Made by a program: the position numbers and the translations under genes. The notes beneath the pieces are model-generated. The model ran no database searches. It saw only the letters and a list, made by a program, of their open reading frames with translations, and had not been told where the DNA came from. Shown in pieces: positions 29,492 through 39,965 of a stretch of 64,000 nucleotides of DNA. The stretch is taken from positions 682,001 to 746,000 of the forward strand of contig CBDCWQ010000022.1 in the NCBI GenBank assembly GCA_965223435.1, read 5' to 3'. Source of the stretch: CBDCWQ01 sp965223435 (GTDB lineage: Bacteria; Myxococcota; Kuafuiibacteriia; Kuafuiibacteriales; Kuafuiibacteriaceae). Positions within the stretch are counted from its first letter, which is position 1. Each line of letters starts with the position of its first letter.

Positions 29492-32400
29492 TTGGATACC
29501 AAGAGAACCTGGGCTCACGCTGCATACGCTTTGACTCTTATCGGAACCCTTCGGTGGGGTTGGCAAGCCAATCCGGCGCGCGCAGACGAAAGTCCTGGTA
29601 GAGCATCGGGGATTGTCCAGATAGAAGCGGGTTGGAATCTGACTTACTTCGGAAAAAGCTCGCCGGTGCCTCTAACTTCTTTGGGGGCTGACCCTCAACT
29701 TCAGTTCTGGGAGACTTCTTCAACCGCTTTGCCTCTTCAACCTCACCGTGCGCGGGAGATTGAAGCGCCGGAAGCGCTCTTACCCCACCGGGCCTACTGG
29801 GTGTTTTCGGCTGAAGCGCGCACGCTTCGGTTTGGGGACTGGGAACACGCCTTACCGCCCAATCCACCGAAGGATTTCTTTGCCGGTTGGAATCTGTTTG
29901 GTGTGGCAAAGGCATGGCGGTATGACCGACACCCGCCCGAGGTCATTCTCCAATGGGATCCGCAAAGGGAAGGCTATGTTCGGCTTGCGATAGGCGAAGA
30001 GCTTGCGCCGAACATCGCCTATTGGGGCTATGCCGCAAAAGCCGGCCTCCTAGGGGGGGCGGGTGGTCTGAGGCCACAATCATCACCACGGCCGCCTTCT
30101 CGGCTGGTGCTCACCAGCGCCCAAACACAGGTATCTCTGCTTTGGGAACCGCCTGGGCAGTGGTCCGATGGTGCCCCCATCCCCCGGGGCATGCCTCTGT
30201 GGTACCAAGTGAGAAGGACCAGGGTCTTTCCAGATGGGCGCGAAATCGGGACCGACCTTGAGCCGCTCCAGAATACTCGACTCGACGACGTGGTGCCCGA
30301 GGCGGGTCTCTACCGATACACCGTACAGACCATCATCTACGATCGACAGGGCGAAGCCCTCCGCTCTTTAAGGTCCGAGCCGCTCGAGAAACGAATCCAA
30401 GAGCCCCTTCAAGTCCTTGCCCTCGGAGCCTTCGAAACCGCGCAGGCTGCTACCCATCAAGAACGGAGCACACTTTTCCCTCGGGTCGCAGTCACTGGAG
30501 CCGGAAACGGCAACAAAGTGATTCTTGGGCACATCACGCGGGCTTCACGCGGATCCCCTGACCGGCTCCAACTTGAAGTCAGCCATCTTTCGGGTGTGCC
30601 TAACTCATTCTCGAAGGATGCACATTTATGGGCGTCTCCGGAAAGGCCCACGATGACTGAGTGGACCATCGCCACACAAAACGGTCGGGTATGGGTGGGC
30701 TTGATCTTGCGAAGCGCAGGCGACACTCCGCACTTTGGCCTCGAGATTTACGAACGCATTCAGAGTATCGACGGACCTACTCTGCGGGCCCTTTGGGCCG
30801 ATCCTCCGAGCGCCCACCCAAAGCGAGATCTCTCCATCGCGGTGGATCGCCTGGGTGACATCCACATCGTTTGGAGCGAAGGGCACAAGATTTATTACGC
30901 AAAGAACTTTGTCATCGAACAGGACCCAGATCCCCAGGACGATCAACAACACGACCCTCGTCTTTCGGTTTTTGATATCCATCGTCGGGTCCCAGCCACT
31001 GAGAGCGTCAAATACCTCGCAAAATACCCGGCCACAAAAAACGGATGCCGTTGCCCCTCGTGCTGGTGCGAAGAAAGCTACAGCATGCGTGAGGAGCCCA
31101 ATCCTAAACGCGGTCATCAACCCTTTGGCGACTACGTTGATTGGTGGCAGCAAAGTTACGCGTACGCGCCAGCTCTTCATGTCAATGACCACTCCGTCAA
31201 CATCGTCGCGCGACGATTCCGGATGTGGGATGATCGCGCCGTCCCCAATGAAGCTTGGTCGGTGATGGCCCATGCGCCGGTGTACGACACCAAGATCTTC
31301 GCGGGGCGTCTTCCCACCCGGTTTGTGCTCGGCTGGCGTTCCGTGTGGAAAAAGGCGTACGAACCCCAAGATGAACTTTTGTGGTCCGGGTTGGGTCACA
31401 CATTTCAGTCCTTGTACGAAGGTACTTGGTACGAAGATGACCAGATCTTGGTGGCGCAACGACCCATCGACGCGGGGGCATGGGCAGCACCGACCGGCGC
31501 CGGGGGCAGCTCTGGTTTTGTGCGTGGTGCATGGCGCGACGGCGCCAAGACCTCATGGCGCATTTCGGTGCTCGACACCATCGAAGCGGAGTTTTCGGAG
31601 CGTCCATCGTACCCCAAAGTCACCTCGGCACCGGATGGCACTTTAGTGATCGTCTACGAAAAGGGAACGGCATTCGATCCTCACCAAGAGAATGGAAATC
31701 ACCTTTATAGCGCACGCTCCGAAGATGGGGGTCTACACTGGACGACACCTACGGCCATGCAAGCGAACGATAGAGCGCTCCGGGGCGCCATGCCCGCCAT
31801 TGTTGTCGCCCCCACGGGTGAACTTTTGGTGGTGTATGCCGGGTCCGGCCAGGACGAAGGCGAGAGTCAAGGGGCGCCGACCCTCGAGTTGGCCCGAAGT
31901 CGAGATGGCGGCACGTCCTGGCAGACGGAGCGCCTGAGCGGCGGGTCGATCAAAGCGCTTGCATGGCCTGCCGCCAAACCGTCGTCCGTTTCGAGTTGGC
32001 CTCACTATCGGGATACCTATCCTCAGGTTCCCGAGATCGTGCTTGAAGGATCTTTGGCACTGGTTCCTTTTGTCGCCGCGGGCCGGGGGCCCCAAGGCCT
32101 GGAAGAAGTGATGGTCACGCGGGCTTCTTGGGACCAAAGTGTTCGGCAGGTGGTTGTCACCCCAAGGGCCGCTCAGTCCACAGAAGGCAAGGCGACGACG
32201 ACTTCGTTGCGCATGGTCAACGCGGACCATGTGGCCGTCTACAACGACCGTGGCCCTCTGTTGCTCGACGTCGGGACCGGCCGAGTGCTTGCACACCCGG
32301 GCAGCGACCAAAGGCCCCCCCCCCAAGGCGCCCCAGCCGAAAGTTCGTTTCCGGACACAGCCATTCCCCTTGTCGAAGTCTCCAAACCTTCCGGTCAAGA

Positions 32401-35400
32401 TGCATCCCTCACGCTGAATCTCGTCGAAGGTCAGGTGAGCTTAGCCAGTACGTACGGCGCGCTCACGAGCCACCCAGGCGCGGGACCCTGGGCGCTTGCG
32501 CTAGGAAACAGCCACGGACTCGAGTCCACGAGCGGGAGCTTTTGGCTGAGCTCCAACGCATCAAACCTGCCGACTAAACGCGACGCCTCCCATGTGGGTG
32601 GCAACGTCCAAAAGGCCGTTCGAGAACGGGCGGCGCTCGAAGTAAGCGAAACGCTGACGTTCTTCGAGAACGACGACGGGCCTGGCGATCATTACTACGG
32701 CGAGCGATTTTCCCCGCAAAATCAAGCGGTCAGTTACCTGACGGAGTATCGGTTGAGTGACGCCCAACGCGCTGCCCTTGAAGACCGGGGACCGCATTCC
32801 AAAGATACGGAGCCCAAGACCCGGGGCATCCTACAAGACGCCCAGTATTTGGCGAGCTACAAGCGGGTCTGGGCCTATACCTTGGGCATTGCCCTCGCCC
32901 AAGCCGCTCGTTCATCCTCTGTAGAAGCCCATGCGCGCGCCCAAGGGATGGCACGTTATCTGTGTGCCCATGCGGTTCTCGACCCCCATCGCGAAGATGA
33001 ACTCCAAGGGTGGCATTTTTCCTGGAACACCCAAGGCGATCGGTGGCGCGATGCCCGCCTGGTGACCGGCGCAAGCGCGTGGGCTCTTCATGGGCTCGGG
33101 GTGTTTATCAGCTCTGAAGCCTATCGAGTTCTTGCCGAGGACAAAACGTGGATACGACGCTGCTACCAGCAATCTCTGCGCGGACTGATGCGTCACCGGA
33201 GGCGCATCACGCTAGAAGACGAAGAGGAGGTCTACCTGATGACCGCGGGGACCACGACCCGAGGATTAAAATACGCCGACACGCCCTACTCCGCAGGACT
33301 TCACCGAGAGGCAAACGCTCAGTTTGCCTACTATAGCGTCCTAGATGCGGTGGGCTACGACCACTACGATGAAGATCAGCCCCCCCAAGTGAAAGTCTGT
33401 CGCCAAGGAGAGCACGCGTACGACTGTAGAGACGAGTCGGTAGAAGACAGCCCCCATTGGATCTGGCAACCCCTTGAGAAGGATCGCTGGCGGCTAGCCA
33501 GAGAGCCCACCGAAGCCCTCAACGTGGTCACCGAGCACAACCTGGATGTCTTGAGCGTCCTCAACCATGCCCTCCAGCACCAAGAGGCCCTAGGCCTGAA
33601 TGTGACGCCGGACCTCTCGGAGGTCGGGCTTAAGGCATGGCGAGACGGCCTGCGGGAGGGCATCTTCCGAGCCCTTTGGGATGAATTCGGGTGGGTGGAC
33701 GAATTCCAGCGAGCGATCGAAAAAGACGCCACCCCTGAAGCGGCGCAAAAGATGTCCCAGGTGTTGGACTCCGGTGAAAAGCTAGGGCGCTTCATCACCG
33801 GTGGTGGTGACGTGGTTCCGACCGGCAACAACCGCGGGGCCGATGGGGAGCCCCTTTACCGGTGGACCGACAGGAGCCCCCACGCCGCCATCGACAACTG
33901 CAGTTGGCTCTCCCTGTCGGTTGACTATGCTGCCCTCGAGGAGAACAACCCGAATCTTCAGCCCTCCCGTTACGTGGACCAACTCGATCGCTGCTTGCGC
34001 TACACGATCGTACGCTTTGTAAAGCCGCTCGGTATGTGCCCGAAAGCCAATCGAAACCACTGTCCCGAGGGCACAAACACGTACCTTGGTACCCATTACT
34101 TCCAGAACGCGTTTCGTGATCCCTACATTGCGCCCAGCGAACTTCAAGACGCCTCGTATCATTTGGAGGCCACGATGGGTCTCATTCTGGGACTTTTCCG
34201 CTTCGTCGAAGCCTATCCCCAGCACCCGAGTGCCGCCACGCTGCGAAGAACCGCGCAAACGCTATGGGCCGAAGCCCAACGTTTTGTTGCGGACCATGGG
34301 TTTGTGTATGCCGGCAAGCGCATCCAAGATTTGTCCACCCAGCTATCGTCGGGTACCGCCGTGGTGTGGTTCTTGGACGTGTACGCGTACCTGTCTGCCC
34401 AAGAAGGTCATACTCGAGGCTCGCTTAAACACTACGGCGTAGATGTCCCGTTTTCGACGCTTCGCATTTTTGTCCAACGCGCATATCCCGAGCTGGTGAA
34501 TCGCCTTGGGCCTTTTTCTTTGCTGACGTCGGGGACCCATGAAGGGCGGCCTGTCACCCATGTTGTCGACCAGGCGCTGGCCCTCGAGGCCGCCCTCGGG
34601 CACAGCGACTTTGAGACTGCGCGAACGCTCTTTGGGGGTCTTGTGCGCATGTTTGAGCCTGATTACGGCAAAAGCGCTCGTCTAACCTCCGAAGTCTTGT
34701 CCCCGCTTACTCCAGGCGAGGCTGGCCAGGACCAGCCCCTTTTCGAAGCGCTGGCTGCCCCGAGAATTTTTGCGGTTGTCGATGCCAGCACCGGTCAGCC
34801 CATCGAAACCCAGGGTGAAGCCAGCCTTGGTATTTCAATGCAGACAATCTCAGCCTTGGCTGCGTTTGCGAGCAAGACCTCAGATGCTTTCGAACATGAG
34901 CTGGCGAAGCGTATGGTGCTTGCCCTTCTCGGAGAGCTGGAGTTGCGTGCGTGGGCCCACGACCAGGCCCACCTTCCGCCGGAGCATGGTCAAGGCCCGT
35001 CCCCAGGCACGGCCTCAAACGACAGTCAAGCAGCTTTAAGCCTTGACCAGGGCCTATTTCGCGCCCTCCATGCCGAGGCTCCCGAAGCCTCTGTTGCCGA
35101 CAACGTGCTCGCCTACTTCACTCTCCGGAAGGCAGAAAGACTTCAACCCCAACCCTTTGCCCGCTGGGCGGACACCCTTGCTTTGGCTCTGAGCCCTGCT
35201 TGCCTAAACCAAGACGTCGGTGCCCCCTTGGAAACGATTTTCGCCTCCCAAGAACCAGCCACGGTTGCGTCGGCGAGAACCTTCAGCCTCTGTGCGTTGT
35301 TTTTTTCGGAACGGGGGGATGTGAATAAGGCGCGCGAGCTCCTTGATACGCTGGCCTTCCTCGCCTCGGGAGCGCCCACTGACTTTGACCGCACGCCGAC

Positions 35401-38400
35401 CTTCAAAGACGATCCCCAAGGGGCATCGGTTCGCCAAGCCCTGCTGCCTGCCGGGATGGAGGCGCTGGCCAGAAGGGCCGTGGCTGACGCCGATCCTGCA
35501 CAAGATGCGTTGGCCTTGCGTGCGCTTCTTGGGCTTGCCCTAGAAGCCAACGCGGCTCCGCCGACCAAGAAGCTGCTTGCCGCCGTGTTTCTCCAAAAGC
35601 CAGCGGGCCTCTTCGGACTGGACTCGCCGGAACTCATCACCACCCGCCCCCCCGCAGTCGCTCAGAACGCCGATGCTCGGTCCTCGCTCATCGCCCGCCT
35701 CAGCGATCGTTATGCTCACAATTTGTTCAGCCTGTTGGCGTCGGACTTTCGCGCGGACCGCTTTGACGCCTTCATCCGGCGGTTTGTGCTCATTCGCGTC
35801 AGCCAACAGGCTCTTTCGGAGCGCCCTGAGGCCCCCTTGTCGATGGCCACCTGGCAGGGCGCCTTGGAGATCCGCCCCTATGTCGAGCACGCAGAGGAGA
35901 CTGTGGCTGAGCTTCAGCAGTTTTGCACCCAAGAGTCTGTTCGCGTTGGGCGAGGCAGCATAGAGCTGGATTCTCTCTTCGGCTTCAAAGGAGCCTGCGG
36001 CGTTGTCGAGAGCGCTTTTGGCGGCTTGCTCGACCTGCGGCACAATCAAGAGGCTACATCCTACGCCAGAATTCTCTCGGCGGACCGCAACGAAGAAGCC
36101 TTAAGACTCAACCAACTCACACGGGAACTTTTGCGTGGTTTAAACAGCGCCCACAGCGAGTCAGGCCCGTTTCGAGTTTGGGCCCCCGGCCATCCAACGT
36201 TTGCCAAGCTGGCCGCCGCATGGCGCGCAAACCCACTCGCCGCCTCCCCGACAGACAGTTCTGTCGAGGCTGTAAGGGGAGTACTCAGGCAAAACTTACA
36301 AACCCGCCTTGAAGGCTGGTTTGCGGATGCCCAGGATCTCGAGGTTCACGTCGAGCTGACCGGAGTCGATGTCGCGGAGGCGTTTCGCAACGATAGTCCC
36401 TCGTTCTGGATGCCGACTTCCGGCGCTTTACGCATGACCCTCCGTTCTGCCGCCCCCACCCATGGTCGCTTCATGATCCAGGGCCATACAGTAGAGGTGC
36501 CCCCTTATCCGCTGATGCCCGCTGCGGCCGATCGCAGTCAGGCTTTGCGAGAGTTTATTCACCACCGTGCTGAAGGTCACCTTCCCACCCTCGCCGAACA
36601 GGCGGATCTTCACCCCGCGTGGCTTCACGGGCAGCTTCAGCGAGGCGCTTTGAGTGACGCCGAATTTGCGCGTCTTGCCCCCGTGAGCGCCGAAAATCGT
36701 AGCCATTGGCGCAAACGCCTCAAACCTGAACCGGTGCTGTGGCCCGGATCCGTTCAGGGCGCCCAGACGCAGGCCCTAAAGGCCGTGCTCAAACGCCCGG
36801 GACGTACGCTGTACACCGCGTTTCGAGAGTTGATCAAAGGAGATCCGCAGCTGTCCGCGGCGGCGTTGCCGCTGGCGCTACCCCTCGTGGCCTTCACGGG
36901 GGATTTCAGCGCGGGGCTGACCACGATGGTTGCGTTTAACGAACAGCCCGGAGCCGCGTGGCTCCCGGTGGGCAGCATCTTGGCCGCAGAACTCGTTAAG
37001 GAAGTACAACTCGGTGAGTACGGCACGGGCGTGGCACTTTACTACGAAGACGAATCCCAAATCCGCGCCCACCTAAGCTACCAGTCTCCCGGCGGCGTCT
37101 CTAGAGCTTTTGGGGCTGACAAGATCTATGGGTTTGACACCAGCCACCTTCAAGACCTCATCCCCTTCGATACGGTGGAGCCACACGGCGGTGTACTTGG
37201 TGATGTTTGGCCGGATTCGCCCGAACTCATCGGTGATGATGCCCGGATCGAGGTCTATGTGCTCGATACCGAACAATCACCCGAAGCGATTATCGAGACT
37301 TTCTTGCGCCATCATTTGTGGTGGCAAAGTTTCTTGGAGATCGCAGCCCACCTGCCGGACAGCGTTTTCCGCGATGGACTTCTCCAAGCGGTGCGAGGAC
37401 TTCTCCTGGGGTGGTTCTTCGACAGCCAAGCGGTAGAGCGTTCGGCCAGAGTCGCACCCAGCACCGCCTGGCACCCCAGCACGCCCGCTTGGTACAAGGA
37501 TGCTGCGGGGTATGCCAGTCTCGAAGAACGGCTGAGCGCCACCACCATCCACGCCCCTTCCGGCAAAAACCAGGGCGAAGGGGAGAATCCGAGCTCTTCC
37601 GGTCAACTCGACTCCGAAGGGCCCAAGGGCGAAGCAAGCGCTAAGGGTACCTTGGAGCAGTCGCCCGAAGCAGTGGGTACCTACACGGTGCCAAGCGAGT
37701 TTGAGAGGCTCTTTTCCACGGACAACAGACCGGGCATTTACGTTGGATTTCACGACGACGGCCATCTGGCAGACGTGGTGAGGCAGTTTATGGTGTACAC
37801 CCGATACTTTGCCGACCTTGCGGGACTGGACGCTTCAAAAATTCACCCGCTGTACATTCGAGACAAGGTCATTCCCGAAGAAGCGTTTCGTGAACGGAGT
37901 CAGTACAACGAGGACCTCTCCGGAAAGGCCGTCTATATCCTCAACTTCAGTCACGGAGTTCCTAAAACTGTGGACTTGTCAAAAATGCCTCAAGGCATTC
38001 GGGACGCCTTTGTCCAGGCGAGCCAAAGCCCCGACAACCCCATGTACGAGCTTGGAGACGATATGGAGAGAACGATCGAACGAAGCGCCAAGCTGGGCAT
38101 TTCCGTCAACGCCGCCGCGGGCAACGACGAAGGGCTCGTTTCGGAGGAGATGGTGCCCGAGGGCCTGACCAAGGATAACCTCACAAAAGTCGCCGCCCTC
38201 GAGTCCTTTTCGTCAAGCCTCATGTCGCCCCTCAGTTCGGTGTCCAACTATGGTCCGAAAACAGATATTGCCGTGCCTGGCATCCATTGGGCCGAGCTTA
38301 CAAGGCCCGGTGACCGACGTTCCCTTCATCGGTCCGCTGGAACGTCTTATGCTTCTCCCATTCAATCGGCCCTTGAGGCGGTGGTCATTCTCGAGTTCTT

Positions 38401-39886
38401 CGAACATCACTACGAACTCCCGCCCGCAGCCCGGAAGCAGATTGTGTTGGGCACCAGCTTGCCTTCGGACAACGTCCCCAACGTGAGGGGCATTCTCAAT
38501 CCCGCCAAGGCCCTCGCGATTGCCCGCGAGGCCAGAAAACTCATGGACGCTGGCGTTGAGCACGCCAGGCAAGCGCTTGATGAGCTCGATTTCGACCTCA
38601 TCGCGCCCCTTAAGCGTGTAGGCACCCGGGTTGTCGATGCAGTCAAAGTCACGGTGATCGAACCGACCGAAAACGGCCAGGAGGTGTTCTTGCTGACAAA
38701 GTCCCTCAACGACCTCAAAACCATGGACTGGGCCCAATACCTTGACATCATCTTGATGAAGGACGGGATCCCCATCGACATCATCTCTGGACAAGAGATG
38801 GCGGAGCGTGCGGCCGAGGGGGAACTCGAAGTCAAGGTTGAGGGCTTTTTCGGCTGGAAAAAAGCGACCATCCGCTTCGCCTCACTCCACACCCCGCCCG
38901 TCGTCAGCCTCGGGAGATACGATCAAGGGACTGCGACCATCCCCATGATCACCGAAGCGCCGTTGCGGTCGGATGAAACGCTGTACTGGATGATATCTCA
39001 CGACCCTTCTCTATTGCGCTTCAACATCCGAGACCGCCAAGCCTACGTGAAACAGTGGCTTGAACACGGCCATACCATTTTTGCACCGCTTCAGGGGAGT
39101 AGGAAAAACGGTGTAACCGGAATGGCGCATACCATGCCCCTGAATAAGTTCTCCTGGACCCGGGGGTCCGACAAACTTTACTCAAACGAGGACGAATCGG
39201 CCGAACAAAAAATCGATCTCTACTTCGTCAACAGCCCCCGTCCGCGCCCCATTCCGGGGCTCCCGCTTTACTTCATGGCGTACACCGCCAAGAACGATGC
39301 CTATCTTGATCGCTACCAGCTTCAGGAACACCTCAATGACTTTCCATTCCACAAGCTGAGCCATCCCACAAAGGTCCTTGGCCCCGTGGAGGTCCCGCCC
39401 GCGGACATCAAAATCGAAGCGTCGCTCACCAAGTCGCTTTTGTACTTCAAGATTGAAGGCCCCAAAGACCGGCCACCATCCGACTTCTACGGCTACAAGG
39501 TGTTCATTTTCAGTGTCAAGACCTTCGGCAAGTCGGCGCCCCAAGATCATCTTGAACTCTGGAGTGCGGAAAGTGGCCGCCAGGAGCGTTTTGTCGAACT
39601 TGTCGCCGATTTGTCGAGCCATACCAGCCAACAGCTCAAATCCGGTACGGACTTCCTAAAAAGCATCCCCGAAGAAGACGCCATCTACATCTCTGCCCAG
39701 CTGGATTACGTCGGGCCTTCTGGGCTCGCTAACGAATACCTGTTCTCCAAAGCCCAACTCGTTAGGGAAGGTACCTCGCCGAAACCACCGGAAGGCAAAG
39801 GTCCATCCACGCCAGCAAGTCCCGAAAACGAGACGAATCCCGAGAACCTCAAGCCATCCGAAACCGTGCGCCACCACCGGCAATGA
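29492..39886 (+). CDS. Giant exported protein, family member C, with subtilase-like domain
   Basis: About 3464 residues from TTG 29492, with ATG 29405 as an alternative. The signal peptide is LDTKRTWAHAAYALTLIG..., ending ANPARA|DE, so it is secreted rather than lipidated. Order seen: two GWN/AYW modules (~35-200); fibronectin III-like (~205-300); Asp-box propeller-like region (~320-880; SEDGGLHW, SRDGGTSW) with CRCPSCWCEESY near 520; toroid-like region (~1100-1640) with VWAYTLGIALAQ, VVTEHNLDVLSVLNHAL, AIDNCSWLSLSVDYA, HLEATMGLILGL and WFLDVYAY; then a long helical stretch; a subtilase-like domain (~2730-3020) with ILNFSHG, SVNAAAGNDEG and SAGTSYASP (Ser ~2952); and C-terminal beta domains with a Pro/Glu/Thr tail. 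The canonical Asp (DTG) and HGTH motifs of peptidase S8 are not evident, so activity is doubtful. The frame ends in a linker-like tail that continues in another frame downstream (see 39966-40952). Confidence 0.88.
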   Translation: MDTKRTWAHAAYALTLIGTLRWGWQANPARADESPGRASGIVQIEAGWNLTYFGKSSPVPLTSLGADPQLQFWETSSTALPLQPHRAREIEAPEALLPHRAYWVFSAEARTLRFGDWEHALPPNPPKDFFAGWNLFGVAKAWRYDRHPPEVILQWDPQREGYVRLAIGEELAPNIAYWGYAAKAGLLGGAGGLRPQSSPRPPSRLVLTSAQTQVSLLWEPPGQWSDGAPIPRGMPLWYQVRRTRVFPDGREIGTDLEPLQNTRLDDVVPEAGLYRYTVQTIIYDRQGEALRSLRSEPLEKRIQEPLQVLALGAFETAQAATHQERSTLFPRVAVTGAGNGNKVILGHITRASRGSPDRLQLEVSHLSGVPNSFSKDAHLWASPERPTMTEWTIATQNGRVWVGLILRSAGDTPHFGLEIYERIQSIDGPTLRALWADPPSAHPKRDLSIAVDRLGDIHIVWSEGHKIYYAKNFVIEQDPDPQDDQQHDPRLSVFDIHRRVPATESVKYLAKYPATKNGCRCPSCWCEESYSMREEPNPKRGHQPFGDYVDWWQQSYAYAPALHVNDHSVNIVARRFRMWDDRAVPNEAWSVMAHAPVYDTKIFAGRLPTRFVLGWRSVWKKAYEPQDELLWSGLGHTFQSLYEGTWYEDDQILVAQRPIDAGAWAAPTGAGGSSGFVRGAWRDGAKTSWRISVLDTIEAEFSERPSYPKVTSAPDGTLVIVYEKGTAFDPHQENGNHLYSARSEDGGLHWTTPTAMQANDRALRGAMPAIVVAPTGELLVVYAGSGQDEGESQGAPTLELARSRDGGTSWQTERLSGGSIKALAWPAAKPSSVSSWPHYRDTYPQVPEIVLEGSLALVPFVAAGRGPQGLEEVMVTRASWDQSVRQVVVTPRAAQSTEGKATTTSLRMVNADHVAVYNDRGPLLLDVGTGRVLAHPGSDQRPPPQGAPAESSFPDTAIPLVEVSKPSGQDASLTLNLVEGQVSLASTYGALTSHPGAGPWALALGNSHGLESTSGSFWLSSNASNLPTKRDASHVGGNVQKAVRERAALEVSETLTFFENDDGPGDHYYGERFSPQNQAVSYLTEYRLSDAQRAALEDRGPHSKDTEPKTRGILQDAQYLASYKRVWAYTLGIALAQAARSSSVEAHARAQGMARYLCAHAVLDPHREDELQGWHFSWNTQGDRWRDARLVTGASAWALHGLGVFISSEAYRVLAEDKTWIRRCYQQSLRGLMRHRRRITLEDEEEVYLMTAGTTTRGLKYADTPYSAGLHREANAQFAYYSVLDAVGYDHYDEDQPPQVKVCRQGEHAYDCRDESVEDSPHWIWQPLEKDRWRLAREPTEALNVVTEHNLDVLSVLNHALQHQEALGLNVTPDLSEVGLKAWRDGLREGIFRALWDEFGWVDEFQRAIEKDATPEAAQKMSQVLDSGEKLGRFITGGGDVVPTGNNRGADGEPLYRWTDRSPHAAIDNCSWLSLSVDYAALEENNPNLQPSRYVDQLDRCLRYTIVRFVKPLGMCPKANRNHCPEGTNTYLGTHYFQNAFRDPYIAPSELQDASYHLEATMGLILGLFRFVEAYPQHPSAATLRRTAQTLWAEAQRFVADHGFVYAGKRIQDLSTQLSSGTAVVWFLDVYAYLSAQEGHTRGSLKHYGVDVPFSTLRIFVQRAYPELVNRLGPFSLLTSGTHEGRPVTHVVDQALALEAALGHSDFETARTLFGGLVRMFEPDYGKSARLTSEVLSPLTPGEAGQDQPLFEALAAPRIFAVVDASTGQPIETQGEASLGISMQTISALAAFASKTSDAFEHELAKRMVLALLGELELRAWAHDQAHLPPEHGQGPSPGTASNDSQAALSLDQGLFRALHAEAPEASVADNVLAYFTLRKAERLQPQPFARWADTLALALSPACLNQDVGAPLETIFASQEPATVASARTFSLCALFFSERGDVNKARELLDTLAFLASGAPTDFDRTPTFKDDPQGASVRQALLPAGMEALARRAVADADPAQDALALRALLGLALEANAAPPTKKLLAAVFLQKPAGLFGLDSPELITTRPPAVAQNADARSSLIARLSDRYAHNLFSLLASDFRADRFDAFIRRFVLIRVSQQALSERPEAPLSMATWQGALEIRPYVEHAEETVAELQQFCTQESVRVGRGSIELDSLFGFKGACGVVESAFGGLLDLRHNQEATSYARILSADRNEEALRLNQLTRELLRGLNSAHSESGPFRVWAPGHPTFAKLAAAWRANPLAASPTDSSVEAVRGVLRQNLQTRLEGWFADAQDLEVHVELTGVDVAEAFRNDSPSFWMPTSGALRMTLRSAAPTHGRFMIQGHTVEVPPYPLMPAAADRSQALREFIHHRAEGHLPTLAEQADLHPAWLHGQLQRGALSDAEFARLAPVSAENRSHWRKRLKPEPVLWPGSVQGAQTQALKAVLKRPGRTLYTAFRELIKGDPQLSAAALPLALPLVAFTGDFSAGLTTMVAFNEQPGAAWLPVGSILAAELVKEVQLGEYGTGVALYYEDESQIRAHLSYQSPGGVSRAFGADKIYGFDTSHLQDLIPFDTVEPHGGVLGDVWPDSPELIGDDARIEVYVLDTEQSPEAIIETFLRHHLWWQSFLEIAAHLPDSVFRDGLLQAVRGLLLGWFFDSQAVERSARVAPSTAWHPSTPAWYKDAAGYASLEERLSATTIHAPSGKNQGEGENPSSSGQLDSEGPKGEASAKGTLEQSPEAVGTYTVPSEFERLFSTDNRPGIYVGFHDDGHLADVVRQFMVYTRYFADLAGLDASKIHPLYIRDKVIPEEAFRERSQYNEDLSGKAVYILNFSHGVPKTVDLSKMPQGIRDAFVQASQSPDNPMYELGDDMERTIERSAKLGISVNAAAGNDEGLVSEEMVPEGLTKDNLTKVAALESFSSSLMSPLSSVSNYGPKTDIAVPGIHWAELTRPGDRRSLHRSAGTSYASPIQSALEAVVILEFFEHHYELPPAARKQIVLGTSLPSDNVPNVRGILNPAKALAIAREARKLMDAGVEHARQALDELDFDLIAPLKRVGTRVVDAVKVTVIEPTENGQEVFLLTKSLNDLKTMDWAQYLDIILMKDGIPIDIISGQEMAERAAEGELEVKVEGFFGWKKATIRFASLHTPPVVSLGRYDQGTATIPMITEAPLRSDETLYWMISHDPSLLRFNIRDRQAYVKQWLEHGHTIFAPLQGSRKNGVTGMAHTMPLNKFSWTRGSDKLYSNEDESAEQKIDLYFVNSPRPRPIPGLPLYFMAYTAKNDAYLDRYQLQEHLNDFPFHKLSHPTKVLGPVEVPPADIKIEASLTKSLLYFKIEGPKDRPPSDFYGYKVFIFSVKTFGKSAPQDHLELWSAESGRQERFVELVADLSSHTSQQLKSGTDFLKSIPEEDAIYISAQLDYVGPSGLANEYLFSKAQLVREGTSPKPPEGKGPSTPASPENETNPENLKPSETVRHHRQ

Positions 39887-39965
39887 CCTGGCCACGGCGT
39901 CTTCTCCATCGGACACCGGAACAGACAAGGGCCCTCCCACCGGAGCCGATACAAAGTTTCAACCA

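Noticed and set aside
30626..31459. 277-residue minus-strand ORF
   Set aside because: Antisense to the CRCPSCWCEESY part of the third giant gene; no independent evidence.
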